The notes below the pieces were generated by a model. That model made no database searches. It saw nothing but the letters and a program-made list of their open reading frames with translations, and was not told the origin of the DNA. A stretch of DNA of 64,000 nucleotides from assembly GCA_030068075.1 (NCBI GenBank), contig CM057841.1, forward strand, positions 5,651,565-5,715,564, written 5' to 3'. Positions within the stretch are counted from its first letter, which is position 1. Each line of letters starts with the position of its first letter. The DNA is from Paguma larvata (taxonomy: Eukaryota > Chordata > Mammalia > Carnivora > Viverridae). The position numbers and the translations under genes are program-made. Below, one piece after another: positions 11,241 through 22,528 of this stretch.

Positions 11241-12022
11241 ACATGAAAGAGAGAATATTACAATTGATACCACAGAAACACAAGGATCATAAGAGATGAC
11301 TATTTACCACTGTACATCAACAAATTGGATAGCCCAGAAAAAATGGATAAATTACTAGAAACCTACAAGCTATTGAGACTTATTCATGAAGAAATAGGAA
11401 ATCTGGACAGATCGATGATGAGTAAGGACATTGAGTCAGTAATCAAAAACTTCCCCTTTAAAAAACAAAATAAAACTTCCCCCAAAAAGAAAAGTGCAGG
11501 ATTGATGGCTTCACTGATGAATACTATGGAACACTTAATGTCATTCCTCATCAAACTCTTCCAAAAAACTGAAGGGGAGGGAACACATCCAAATTCATTT
11601 CACAAGGCCAGCATTACCCTCAGACCGAAGCTAGGTAACGATACTACAACACAAGAAAGTTACAGGCCAATATCCCTAATGAACCTAGATGCAAAAATTC
11701 TCGACAAAATATTAGTAAACCAAATTCAACAGCACATTAAAAGGATCGTACACCATGTCTGACTAAGATTTATCTCTGGGGTGCAAAGATAGTTCAACAA
11801 GCACAAATCAATAAATGTGAAATACATTAACAAAATAAAGGGTAAAAATCATATCATTGTCTCAAAAGATAGACAAACATGAGACAAAATTCAGCATCCT
11901 TTCATTAAAGAAAAAACAAATAAACTCTCAACAAATCAGGTATGGAAGGAATGTACCTCAACATAGATAAAGGTCATATATGACAAGCCCACAGCCAACA
12001 TCACACTCAAGGAAAGCTTTTT

Positions 12023-12240
12023 TTTTTTTTTAATTTTTTTAAAGTTTATTTATTTTTGACAGACATAGAGACAGAGTACAAGCAGGGGAAGGGCAGAGAG
12101 AGGGAGATGCAGAATCTGAAGCAGGCTCCAGGCTCTGAGCCGTCAGCACAGAGCCCGACGTGGGGCTCGAACTCACAGACCGTGAGATCATGACCTGAGC
12201 CGAAGTCAGCCACTTAACCAACTGAGCCACCAGGCGCCCC
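12023..12240 (-). repeat. Felid SINE in L1 with target-site duplication
   Basis: Flanked by the direct repeat AAGGAAAGCTTTTT (12009-12022 and 12241-12254), which marks its insertion into the L1 fragment. Confidence 0.93.
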
Positions 12241-13074
12241 AAGGAAAGCTTTTTGGCTAAGATCAGGAACAAGACAAGGATGACTACTCTCATCACTTCT
12301 ATTCAACATATTACTGGAAGTCCTAGCCAGAGTAATTGGGCAAGAAAAAGAAAAAATTGTTAGAATAAATTAATTCAGTAGATTACGTTACAGGATACAA
12401 AATCAACATACAAAAATCACTTGCATTTTTATACACTAACAATGAATTGTGCAAAAAAGAAATTAAGAAACAATCCCTTTTACAATAGGCTCAAAAATAA
12501 TAAAATACTTAGGAATAAATTTAATCAAGAAGGTGAAAGATCTATACACTGAGAACTATAAAACACTAATAAATTAAAGACACAGATAAATGGAAAAATG
12601 TCCCTTGTTCATAAATTGGAAGAATTAATATTCTGAAAATGTCCATGCGACCCAAGGCAATCTACAGATTCAATGCAATCCTTTTCAAAATACCAAGAGC
12701 ATTTTTCACAGAAGTAGAAAAACAATCCTAAAATTAATATGGAACCACGAAAGATCCTGAATAGCCAAGGCGTTCCTGAGCATGAAGAATAAAGCTGAAG
12801 GCATCACACTTCCTGGTTTCAAATTATAATACAAAGTTATAGTAATTGAAACAGTATGGTACTGGCATAAAAATAGACATAAGCCAACAGAACAGAATAG
12901 AGAGCACAGAAATAAATCCATAAATATGATCAACTAATCCTCACAAGGGGGACTTGGGGAAAGAGGAAATGGAGAAGTGATGGTTAAAAGGTACAAAATT
13001 TTAATTAAGATGAGTAAGTTCTGGAGACCTTCTATGCAGCAGTCTATAGCTAACAATACTGTAATGTGCAATAG

Positions 13075-13505
13075 TTCTCCCTTAGCTATGAGGAATACAC
13101 ATTCCAAGATAGAGACCTGAAGCTGCGGATAGTACTGAACTCTGTCTACATTACACTTTTTCATATACACACACACACACCTATGATAAAGTTTAATGTA
13201 TAACTTAAGCCCAGTAAGAAATGAACAACAATAGCTAATAAGAAAGTAGAACAATTACAATAATATACTGTAATAAAATTTATGTGAATGTGGTCTCTTT
13301 CAAAATTTCTTATTCTACCATACCTTCTTGTAAAGATGTGAGATGACAAAATGTCTATGTGATATGATAGGTGAATGACATCGGCACTGTGACTTAGCGT
13401 GAGGCTACTACTGATCTTCTGAAGATATGTCAGAAGGAGGATCATCTACTTCTGGACTGCATTGGACTGTGGGTAACTAAAACCACAGAAAGAGGGTAAA
13501 TTTGC
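13075..13505. repeat. Tigger-like DNA transposon relic
   Basis: The order of blocks (CTGAAGCTGCGGATAGTAC, CCTATGATAAAGTTTAAT, ATATACTGTAATAAAATTTA, CAGAAGGAGGATCATCT, GGTAACTAAAACCACAGAAA) follows a mammalian Tigger/pogo element. The subfamily is not certain. A short (AC)n lies inside at about 13170. Confidence 0.65.
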
Positions 13506-13828
13506 TGAGAGGGTAAATCTTATGTTAAGTGTTCTTACCCCCCCCCCACCCACACGCGATCATGATAGTAATAGTAATAATAAAGGAGGAAATTTAGGGA
13601 GGGGTGGATATGTTTATGGCTTTGCTGATGGTAATACAAAAACAATATTAAAATAAACTAATGTGAGGGAAACATTGACTGAAAATCAGAAACTGTACCT
13701 AAATCATATGATTCATTTTGAACAAAGAAAACCATCATCATATATGGAAATGTTTGTAATGTAATAATACAATTCACACTAAGAAGTATGTTATTGAATA
13801 AAATGCCAATGAAAATGTTAACATTTCT

Positions 13829-14042
13829 TTTTTTTTAACGTTTATTTTTGAGAGAGAGAGAAAGAGAACACAAGCAGGGGAGGGGCAGAGAGAGACACAC
13901 ACACACACACGGAATCCAAAGCAGACTCCAGGCTCTGAGCTGTCAGCACAGAGCCTGATGTGGGGCTCGAACCCACGAACTATGAGATCATGACCTGAGC
14001 CAAAGTTGGATGCTTAACTGACCGAGCCTCCCAGGTGCCCCC
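13829..14042 (-). repeat. Felid SINE with 17-bp target-site duplication
   Basis: Direct repeat AAAATGTTAACATTTCT at 13812-13828 and 14043-14059. A run of CA repeats lies inside at about 13900. Absent from the other arm of the inverted duplication. Confidence 0.94.
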
Positions 14043-14437
14043 AAAATGTTAACATTTCTGAATTTTCTCTACTAATATCAAAGTATGCAAATTTTAAAAT
14101 GTTTAATTAAAAGAACTTTCCGTACTATGTATAAAGTAAGTAATAACTACAAGTTATTACTGGCAAAAACCAAATATGGAATAGAATAAGGAGACTGCAA
14201 ATTACCTATGTTTGCAGGTATTTATAGGATAAATTTATAGAAATTTATATATAAAAGTTAATGCTGAATTAGTTTGGAGAAATGAGTTTTTTAATACATG
14301 GTAGTAAAATATTTGGAGACTTAGTTAAGACATCGTAGTATATTTTTCCAGCTTTAATCTTAAGAAAATAAATACTGGATCTAAACCTAAGAAATCTCTA
14401 ATCTCTTAGCTAAGAATATGGTAGTATGTTCTCTTTT

Positions 14438-15117
14438 TTATTTTTTAAAAATATATTTTAGAGAAAGAGAATGTGGGAGTGGGGGAGAGGGGCAGAGAGA
14501 AAGAAAGAGGGAGAGAGAGAGAGTTTTAAGCAGGCTCCATGCTCAGAGCGGAAACTGACAGGACTCAATCTCAGGACCCTGGGATCATGGACTGCCGGGG
14601 TCCTTGTTCCAGCAAATCTAGGGGTCCATGAAGGACGGACGGTCAGGCGAAAGGAAGTGAGAGAGTCACGAGAAAAGTGTAGTCTAATGACCAAGCAATC
14701 TGGCTTCTCTGCGTCTTCTGGCACCCTCTCAATTCTGGCGTTCTTTTGTGTCTTCTGGCATCTCTGCCCTGCTGGTCTGTCTCTATTTAAAAGGTAGTTT
14801 GATCTCTTTAACAATAATCCATTTTTACCAGCAGGGTGGCAAACCTCCTTAATCCTGTATGTTGGTTTTAGGATAAATTTAGGGTAGCGGGAGAGAGCAG
14901 GGTGTTTCCTTAAGGTCTTATAAATCAATCAGGGCATTGTGCTCCAGGTCCTTCCCCTTTACATTCCTTGGGGCCAAGGAAAGTAGCTCAAGAAATCCAA
15001 GCCCGCCGTTTTGGCTAGTGGGAGCTTTACTATAACCACTTTTCTACGTAGTGAAGGGTCTCAGTCTGTGAGCCCAAAACGGCTCCCAACAATGGACTGA
15101 GCCACCGAGGCACCCTG
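14438..15117 (-). repeat. Felid SINE split by a solo LTR
   Basis: The SINE body runs 14438-14592 and its head resumes at 15092 (ATGGACTGAGCCACCGAGGCACCC). The LTR at 14593-15091 sits between the two pieces. Confidence 0.9.
14593..15091 (-). repeat. Solo LTR of a class II (IAP/betaretrovirus-like) endogenous retrovirus
   Basis: On the minus strand the element begins TGTTGGGAGCCG and ends GGACCCCGGCA, the TG...CA form of an LTR. It is flanked by the six-base direct repeat ATGGAC (14587-14592 and 15092-15097). A six-base duplication and a TGTTGGGAGCCG start fit class II, IAP-like elements. No internal retroviral genes are present, so this is a recombined solo LTR. Open frames crossing it are not genes. 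Confidence 0.88.
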
Positions 15118-15221
15118 GTAGTATATTTTCATAATTTTGGCTGAGCAAAGTATTACTAAGCATGTACCAAAACTGAAGACTTAAAACATTCTTAGCACAT
15201 TTGTATTTATATATAATTAAG

Positions 15222-15420
15222 GAGACTCTGGGTGGCTTAGTCGGTTGAATGTCCAACTCTTGATTTCCGCTCAGGTCATGATCCCAGGGTCATGGAATTG
15301 AGCCCCAAGTTGGGCTCCTCACTAAGTGTGGAACCTATTTAAGATTCTCTCTCTCTCTCTCTCTCCCTCCCTCCCTCTGTGCCTCTCCCCTGCGCACTCT
15401 CTCTAAAATAAAAAAAGATA
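15222..15420 (+). repeat. Older carnivore SINE with expanded CT run
   Basis: Diverged head ACTCTGGGTGGCTTAGTCGG, followed by a (CT)n run at about 15345-15365 and an A-rich end. Confidence 0.85.
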
Positions 15421-15596
15421 ATAAAGAAAAATTTTTTCATGCTTATACTGTCTTTTGCTGAAAGACCCCTAAAACAAATAGAAAAATGAAACTCAAAGAA
15501 AGCATTTAAATGTGTAGAAGAAGAGGCAATTATAATAATCTCGGTGCTTCTTTGACAATGTCAATGAACGGGCAAATTTTAGGAAAAAAAGCATAC

Positions 15597-15765
15597 AGGG
15601 GCAACTGGGTAGCTCCCTCGGTTGAGCATCTGACTTCGGCTCGGGTCATGATCTTGTGGTTTGTGAGTTCGAGCCTGCTTTGGATTCTGTGTCTCCCTCT
15701 CTCTCTCTGACCCTCCCCCTGCTCACTCTCTCTCTCTCTCCCTCTTAAAAGTAAATAAAACAGAA
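15597..15765 (+). repeat. Felid SINE with internal deletion
   Basis: The text jumps from GTGAGTTCGAGCC straight to TGCTTTGGATTCTGTGTC, so the usual ...GGCTCTGTGCTGACAGC section is missing. Confidence 0.88.
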
Positions 15766-15955
15766 AAAGAAAAGAAAAAAAGGAAAACAATAAAAGAAAG
15801 CGTACATTATAAAATGTGTTTTTCTCATAAACATCAGAGAAAAAATAAATTACACTGAAAATGACACTGAAGGTTTTAAAATGCACACATACTTTTGCTG
15901 AAATTTCATTTTAGGGTCAGTTTTCTCTGAGAGAAAAATCGCATCAGTTTTATTT

Positions 15956-16329
15956 TGTAAGGGCTAATCGGGACTAACTTCATTTTGTTTAAGGGCAAAC
16001 TGAGACTAACTCCATTTTGAGTCCCCAGTGCCTGCGCAGAAGCTTAAAACCTCTAACTTTCTGGTTCCAAAAGAACCACACCCAGTGACCTAAGTAACAG
16101 GACTCTGACCCTTCCTCAGTCAGTCGGCTAGGGTCACAACCATCACCCCTCCCACTACCCTAGATCCCTTTAAAACTCTTGGGCTTTTGGAACACCGTTC
16201 CCTCTCTCGACTCACCGCTGCATCTGTACAGGTTTGAGATTGAGCGCTAGGTCGAATAACGGCTCTTTGTTCTTGCATCAGGCTCGGCTCCCTGGTGGTT
16301 CTTGGGGTTCCTGAATTCTGGGCATAACA
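15956..16329 (+). repeat. Solo LTR of a gammaretrovirus-like (class I) endogenous retrovirus
   Basis: Begins TGTAAGGGCTAATCGGGAC and ends CTGGGCATAACA, flanked by the four-base direct repeat ATTT (15952-15955 and 16330-16333). It has a TTTAAAA-type TATA region at about 16170 and CTCGGCTCCCTGGTGG-type text near its end, similar to the LTR at 35 kb. The other arm of the duplication (about 55415-55430) shows the unoccupied site, so insertion followed the duplication. Confidence 0.9.
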
Positions 16330-16390
16330 ATTTCATATCAGAAAAGATATACAATTTGGAGTTTTCTTACTAGTCTTTTGTATTATACAT

Positions 16391-16606
16391 TAAAAAATTT
16401 TTTTAAATCTTTATTTATTTTTGAGACAGAGAGAGTCAGCATGAGTGGGGGAGGGGCAGAGAGAGAGGGAGACACAGAATCCAAAGCAGGCTCCAGGCTC
16501 TGAGCCGGCAGCACCGAGCCCGATGCGGGGCTCGAACTCACGGACCGCGAGATCCTGACCTGAGCTGAAGTCTGTCGCTTAACCAACTGAGCCACCCAGG
16601 CGCCCC
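16391..16606 (-). repeat. Felid SINE, nearly full length
   Basis: Clean copy ending GAGCCACCCAGGCGCCCC, with flanking TGTATTATACAT on both sides (about 16379 and 16607) as target-site duplication. Not present in the right arm. Confidence 0.94.
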
Positions 16607-16633
16607 TGTATTATACATTTTAAAACTATTTTT

Positions 16634-17045
16634 TGCTGCCGCTTCAACATCTCCACACACAGAGTCGAACACCCACCCAGGTGACCACGTGCATCAGTTG
16701 AAGGCTGGCCCCCGCCACAACTTCCTCATCTTGCTTTCCTGACTGTGACCTGGGGATATTCACGTGTTCCCGGACTCCCCTTCCACTGTTTCCTGTGTGC
16801 TCCACCCTGACCCTCAATACAGGCACTTGCCCAGAGGTGCTCCTCCATTTCCTCTCCCACCCCCACCTCCCCCAACTGCTCCATGGAGTCAACCCCCTTG
16901 GCTCTTCCACCGATGACCCCCTCCTGGTGCACACAGACTCTATCTCTAGGACCTGTGACTGGAATAAACTTTTTCCTGGCCCTCTCTTGTGTCACCTCTT
17001 GTGGCTGAACCTGACAAACCATGTCATGACAGATACAAGACAACA
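16634..17045 (+). repeat. Highly conserved LTR-like core of the inverted duplication (left copy)
   Basis: Its reverse complement matches 54935-55345 far better than the flanks do. Across roughly 280 bases only about fifteen differences are visible. It carries an AATAAA signal at about 16963 and looks like an unrecognised LTR. An open frame on the minus strand (16726-17181) is shared in part with the other copy but shows no domain. Confidence 0.75.
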
Positions 17046-17616
17046 GCAAATTTAAAATGTTTTGGAAATCATTTAGAATGCTGAACACATAAAATTTTGC
17101 CTGATATGCTTTTTTCTCTTGTTTTGTGGAATGATTGTGCAATTTGAGATTAAAGTAAATGCTTTGTAAAATACATTTCAATTGTATTTCAGTAACTGAA
17201 ATAAAGAGAACAGTTTGTATTTAAGTGTGGGGTAGACACCTCACTCTTGGTAAACAAACTAGTGGACTAGTGATAGGAGAATCTGGTGCAGTGAGCAGGA
17301 GGAAAACATCTCACTCGTGAGGATCAATCATACTCCTTGGACATTGATTAATATGTTTCATAAAAGAATGCAGAAGGTGAATTCGCTTAGCTGTAAATCA
17401 GCAAATGTGACTTAAGAGAGATCAGAGTGACTGAATATTGATCTAGAAGGATTCTTAACAAGTGAAGCAGGGGTACCTAACTGTCTGGGCTGGGAAGGCG
17501 TAAAGGGGCAGGGGAGGGAGTGTCAGAGTGGACATCTACCTGAACTTTATGCATAAATTGATTTCCTAAAAATTTCATGGTGAAATTTGTAGTTTTTAAA
17601 TTTAAAGTTTTATAAT

Positions 17617-17795
17617 TGAAAAAATGTTTATTTAGTTTAAGAGAGAGAGAGAGAGAGCGGGTTAACAAGGCAAGGCAGACAGAGACGGAGAGAGAGAATT
17701 CCAAGCAGGCTTCGTGCTGTTAGTGCAGAGCCCAACATGGGACCGGATCTCATGAATCATGAGATTATGACCTGAGCCCAAATCAAGAGTTGGGG
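17617..17795 (-). repeat. Felid SINE, diverged, head replaced by G-rich text
   Basis: Recognised by GAATTCCAAGCAGGCTTCGTGC and GAGATTATGACCTGAGCCC. The head is lost in GGGGGCGGGGGAGGG. Confidence 0.82.
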
Positions 17796-17806
17796 GCGGG
17801 GGAGGG

Positions 17807-17851
17807 CGGGTATCTGGGTGGCTCAGTATGTTAAGCATCCTACTCTTGATG

Positions 17852-17883
<32 letters not shown>

Positions 17884-17897
17884 AAAGCATTTTTTAA
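17807..17897 (+). repeat. SINE with large internal deletion
   Basis: Head GTATCTGGGTGGCTCAG...TACTCTTGAT joined directly to a (TC)n run and an A-rich tail. Confidence 0.8.
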
Positions 17898-18282
17898 AAA
17901 GCTCACATCAGAGTGCTATAAATCTGAAATTGCTGTGGTTACTGATCATTCCAGCCCTTCAAGACTTAAGAAATACAAAGGCAATAAAAGATCATGACCT
18001 TCCCATAGTCACAGGGTGTTGGGCAACAAAGGGAGGATCCAAATTAAGTGGCTCCCACTCTTAAAGAGGGGACACGAACTTCCCTGTCAAGTTCTCCAGG
18101 CAGAATTTTATTTTATTGTTTTATTCTTATCTTTTTGGCTTGATAAACACACATCTTGGAGGGTAGAGAGAGCAATAGAAAAATGTGACGTTATATTCAT
18201 TGAGTGTTTTCCAAGATCTTTATCAGAGTTGTTATGTTAGTTGGGCACTTTGGTGGTTACAATGTACAAAACACAGAAACTA

Positions 18283-18499
18283 GCTTCTTTAAAAAAATTT
18301 TTAATTAATTTATTTTGAGAGAGACAGCGAGCGAGGGAAGGGCAGAGAGAAGGAGAGAGAGAATCCCAAGCAGACTTTGCACTGTTAGCACCGAACCTGT
18401 TGAACCCATTGCGGGACTTGAACTCACGGACCGTGAGATCTTGACCTGAGCTGAAACCAAGAGTCAGATGCTTAACCGACTGAGCCACCCAGGCACCCC
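18283..18499 (-). repeat. Felid SINE with imperfect target-site duplication
   Basis: Flanks CAGAAACTAGCTTCTT and CAGAAATTAACTTCTG match apart from a few bases, indicating an older insertion. Confidence 0.92.
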
Positions 18500-18555
18500 A
18501 GAAATTAACTTCTGTTCGAGAAACAACATTAAATAAAACCAAGCTATTAAATTCT

Positions 18556-18767
18556 TTTTTTTTTAATGTTTATTTTTGAGAGAGAGAGAGAGAGACAGAA
18601 CACAACTGGGGGAGGGCAGAGAAAGAGAGAGACACAGAATGTGAAGCAGGCTCCAGGCTCTGAGCTGTCAGCACAGAGCCTGATGAGGGGCTTGAACTCA
18701 CAAACGGTGAGATCATGACCTGAGCCAAAGTCGGATGTTTAACCGACTGAGCTACCCAGACGCCCCT
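18556..18767 (-). repeat. Felid SINE
   Basis: Flanked by TAAATTCT on both sides (before 18556 and after 18767). The head ends GAGCTACCCAGACGCCCC. Confidence 0.93.
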
Positions 18768-19170
18768 AAATTCTGTAATTTATTAGAGGTCATTGTGTTC
18801 TATGGAAAATGGAAAAGAAGAGCAGAGCATGGGTGATGAAAAGTTCAGTGTTCAAGGAAGGGTTATGACATGAAGTAAGATATTCATAGTAAGACTCACA
18901 GGGAAGAAAATGTTATAAAGAGTGCAGTAGATAAATTATTAGTGCATTAGTGCGGCCACCCAGCTGTTTTCTTTGTGATTAAGTCAATTATATTAAATTA
19001 TATTTAAACCCCTATTGCAATTTTGTGTGCTACTTCTCTTTCTTTCTAAAAAGACCATCTGCATACATTGGTATTTCTGACTTTTAATTTTGATGCAATT
19101 TGAAACATACAGAAGAGATGCAGGAAAGGGAAAGAGAAAGTTCTTATGCTCTTTAAGAAGATTCATACCC
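18768..19170. other. Unassigned intergenic sequence
   Basis: No gene or nameable repeat seen. Confidence 0.5.
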
Positions 19171-19171
19171 T

Positions 19172-19390
19172 AGGGGCACCCGGGGCGCTCAGTCAATTGA
19201 ATGTCAGACTTCGGTTCAGGTCATGACCTCACATCCGTGGATTGGAGCCCTGTATCGGGCTCTGTGCTAACAGCTCAGAGCCTGGAGCCTGCTTCAGATT
19301 CTGTGCCTCCCTCTCTTTCTCTGCCCCTCCCCTTCTTGTCTCTCTCTGTCTCTCAAAAAATAAAAAAAATAAAACATTAAAAGAAAAAAA
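19172..19390 (+). repeat. Felid SINE, first of a serial pair
   Basis: Preceded by AGATTCATACCCTA, a text that recurs in altered form after this copy and again after the next one. Confidence 0.92.
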
Positions 19391-19403
19391 GATTCACATC
19401 CTC

Positions 19404-19611
19404 GGGGCACCTGGGTGGCTCAGTTGGTTGAGAATCTGACTCTTGCTTTTGGCCCACGTCATGGTCTCATATTTTGTAAAATCGAGCCCCACATTGGGCT
19501 CTGGACCAGCAGCATGGAGTCTGCCTTGGATTCTCTCTCCTCCTCTTTCTACCCCTTCCCTGTTCGTGTTCTCTCTCTCAAAATAAATCAATAAACATTA
19601 AAAAAAAAAAG
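19404..19611 (+). repeat. Felid SINE, second of a serial pair
   Basis: Inserted in the target-site repeat of the preceding copy: AGATTCACATCCTC before, AGATCATACCCTTC after. Confidence 0.92.
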
Positions 19612-19654
19612 ATCATACCCTTCTACTCCTACTGTTCCCTCTTACTTTACTTCC

Positions 19655-22285
19655 CTTAATATTTTTCCAGCTTTATTGAGATTTAATTGACATATAACAT
19701 TATGTAAGTTTAAAGTGTACAATGTGATGATTTGATACATTATATATTGCAAAATAGCATGAACAAAATAGCATTAATTTGCACCTCCATCACCTCACAT
19801 AATTACCTTTTTTCGGGGTGTATGTGTGGTGAGAACATTTAAGGTCTACTCTTAACAACATTCGAGCATATAATATAGTATTGTTAACTAGAGTCACCGT
19901 ACTGTACATTAGGCCCCCAGAACTCATTCACCTTAAAACTGGAAGTTTGTACTCTTTGATCAACATCTCCCCTTTCCCCCACCTCTCAGCTCATGGCAAC
20001 CACCATTCTACTCTGTTTCTCTGAGTTCAGCTCTGTTAGGTTACACGTGTAAGTGAGATCATACAGTATTTGTCTTTCTGTGTATGACGTATTTTACTTA
20101 ACATAATGCCCTCAAGTTCCATCCATGTTGTTGCAAAACTTTTTCCTCATAACTGGCTTTCCACTATATATATCTCTGAGATTCTGATTTCATTTCTTTT
20201 GAGTATATACCCAGATGTGGCATTGCTGAATCACATGTTTTAAGTTTTTTGAGGAACCGCCATACTGATTTGCATGGTACCAATATTCATCCCCACCAAC
20301 AGTGCACAAAGGATCTCTTTTTCTTTCTTCCACTTTATCCATTCTACTGCTGATGATCTCTAGAGCATTTTTCATTTCGTTTGTTGTATTCTTCAGCTCT
20401 AGAGTTTCTTTTTAGTTCGTTTTTTTAGGATTTCCATCTCATTAAACTCTTCATTTTATTTGTATATTGTTTTCCTGATTTCATCAAATTGCTTTTTCCG
20501 TGCTTTCTTGTTTTTTTGTTTTTTTTTTTTGTTTTTTTTTTTTTACCATTTATTCATTTTTGAGAGAGACAGAGCGTGAGCAGGGGAGGGGCAGAGAGAG
20601 AGAGGGAGACACAGAATCAGAAGCAGGCTCCAGGCTCCGAGCCGTCAGCACGAGCCTGACGTGGGGCTCGAACTCATCAACCGCGAGATCATGACCTGGG
20701 TGGAAGTCAGACCCTTAACCAATTAAGCCACCTGGGCGCCCCTTCCGTGCTTTCTTATACATCATTGAACTTTCTTAAAACACCTGTTTTGAATTCTTCA
20801 TCAGGTAAATCACAGATCTCCATGTCCTTGGGATCAGTTACTGGAAAATTACTGTAGTCTTTTGGTGACGTTATGTTTCCTCAATTTTTCATGTTCCTTG
20901 AAGTCCTGCATTATTGTCTTCTTATTTGAAGTAGGAGTTATCTCTTCCAGTCTTTACTTACTACTTCAGGAAGTAAATACCGTCTGTCAGCCCTGCTAGG
21001 GATTCTGAGGTCTTCTCAGAACTTATATAGGAACAACTCCCACCTCCTCCACACTTCTTGTCTCATCTTGTAGCAGATTCTTAAGCTTGTATGCCATCTC
21101 TCCAGCCTCCGTGGCCAGGCTAAGGTGCTCACAGCCTCCTTTTATTTTTATTTTTCCAAGAGTTGTGCCAAATGCTCAAGGTTGTGGTCTCTCCTAGGCC
21201 CGCAGATTCACTGGCTTTCTGCTCGCACTCCCTAGACATCTGCAAAAGCTCACTCTTTCAGTTGTTGAGTGTGTGCACAGGGATGTGGCTTCAGGGTGGA
21301 GGTGTGCGAGTGAGGCATGTGGATTGCTGGGGATGCCTGTGGGTCAGTCGAAGGGATCTTCAGACACGGCATTCCTGGCAGCTCATGGGTGGGCCTCCTG
21401 ATGAAGCCCAGGCTCAATAAGATCCCTGTCCCTTTTATATGTTCTGTTCTGACCCCTTGGCTACTCTTCTCCCAGCCTGTCACTACCCTCCCTGTCACTA
21501 CACTACCCTGTTACAGTAGTGTAACTCATAGCTCAGTCCTCCGGTTGGGGTGGGGTGAGAGAAAAATGGGCCTCTTTGGCAGCATTCTGCACAGCTATGG
21601 AAGCCAGGCACTCACTCATGTGCTTTCACTTCCCCCCAGGGGAGAAATGAAGACCAAGAAGGGCTCTCTTGGCACTCAGCTGTGCCACCTGTGGGGAGGA
21701 GTAACATAGATTCAGTCAGTGTTCCTCTTACCCTCTCTAGTGACTTCAATGTCGGATTTTCTTTTTTTTCTTCAATAGTGTGCTAGAACTTCTTCACTGG
21801 GCCCCTGGACTTTTACAAAAGCTATTTCCTTCACAGATGATTATATAAATCAGTGTTCTCCAGGGATTCCCAGACCGCAGCCAAGAGGAATGGAGCCAGT
21901 TCACAGGCCACTTCAGGGTCCACAGTGAGACTGAGGTCTGTAAGCCCAGTGTACCAGTGGGCAAGACTTCGGTTCCATTGGTATATAGTACTGGTGATGG
22001 AATCAAAGCCAAGCAGGGCTGTAGCTGGGTCTTCAAGTCTACAGAAATATTCTGGGTCTATCTTCACGATATAGTTGATAAGTCAGCTGCCCATGTGGGG
22101 CTGTGTCCTTTAAATGGCTCTCCTCATTGTTGGACTGCACTGGATTTCACAGTCTCCTATCTGAATCCTACAGTTCCCACAAAGACGCTTTTTTCCCATG
22201 GATGGCTGCCAAATTGTTGAGGGGGGGGCGATGTAAGGTAGGGATGTCTCATTCTGCCATCTTGCTGATGTCACTTGCTCCCTTA
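19655..22285 (-). repeat. L1/HAL1-like element, antisense, lacking most of ORF2
   Basis: Starts with L1 3'UTR text (GCTTTATTGAGATTTAATTG, CACCGTACTGTACATTAGG, CATACAGTATTTGTCTTTC). At about 20310 it passes directly into ORF1/5' text without the ORF2 body. It ends at 22250-22280 with CATTCTGCCATCTTGCTGATG, like an L1 5' end. A SINE at 20510 interrupts it. The 21163-22330 frames are byproducts. Confidence 0.72.
20510..20742 (-). repeat. Felid SINE with 14-bp target-site duplication
   Basis: TTCCGTGCTTTCTT at 20496-20509 and 20743-20756. The A-tail side is an unusually long T/TG run. Confidence 0.94.
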
Positions 22286-22330
22286 CATTTATTTGACCTT
22301 CTCATCCATGAAAGGCTTAATGAATGCTGA

Positions 22331-22528
22331 CTTGGAGCCCTGGGTGGCTCAGTTGGTTAAGCATCCAGCTTTGGCACAGGTCATGATCTCGTGGTTCGTG
22401 AGTTTGAGCCTCACAGAGGCTCTGCACTGGTGGTGTGGACCCTGCCTGGGATTCTCTCTCTCTGCCCCTTCCCCACTTGAGCTCTTTCTCTCTCAAAACA
22501 AACAAACAAACAAACAAATAATAAATAA
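22331..22528 (+). repeat. Felid SINE
   Basis: Head GAGCCCTGGGTGGCTCAG. The tail is an (AAAC)n microsatellite at 22497-22520. Confidence 0.92.

Larger units (their letters stand above)
10660..12960 (+). repeat. L1 ORF2 fragment (endonuclease to reverse transcriptase), plus orientation
   Basis: Broken frames read L1 ORF2 text: an endonuclease-end part with GTFSRIDYMLG, then SKDIESVIKNFP, and the reverse-transcriptase block ESYRPISLMNLDAKILDKI around 11660-11710. Later text at 12300-12900 matches the distal reverse-transcriptase region in other frames. SINEs at 10988 and 12023 interrupt it. Many stops and frameshifts make it a dead 5'- and 3'-truncated copy. Confidence 0.88.
13570..18110 (+). 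repeat. Left arm of an inverted duplication
   Basis: The reverse complement of this arm aligns in order with 53510-57280. Anchors: 13700 with 57195 (GAATC.TATGATT), 14050 with 57080 (AGAAATGTTAACATT), 14250-14380 with 56340-56480, 15150 with 56000, 15560 with 55620 (AAGAAGCAC.GAGATTATT), 15830 with 55540 (TTATGAGAAAAACACATTTT), 16640-17040 with 54940-55345, 17210-17560 with 54190-54530 and 17900-18090 with 53530-53715. Unique flanks look roughly three-quarters identical by eye. Gaps are mostly SINEs and LTRs private to one arm. Confidence 0.9.

Noticed and set aside
11325..11762. A 145-codon frame with reverse-transcriptase-like text
   Set aside because: A piece of dead L1 ORF2. Flanking sequence is full of stops and frameshifts.
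14458..14928. A 156-codon minus-strand frame
   Set aside because: It spans the junction of a SINE and a solo LTR and so cannot be an original gene.
16726..17181. A minus-strand frame partly shared by both copies of the duplicated core, as a possible conserved protein
   Set aside because: Sharing follows from DNA identity, the two copies differ by frame-changing indels, and no domain or start context supports translation.
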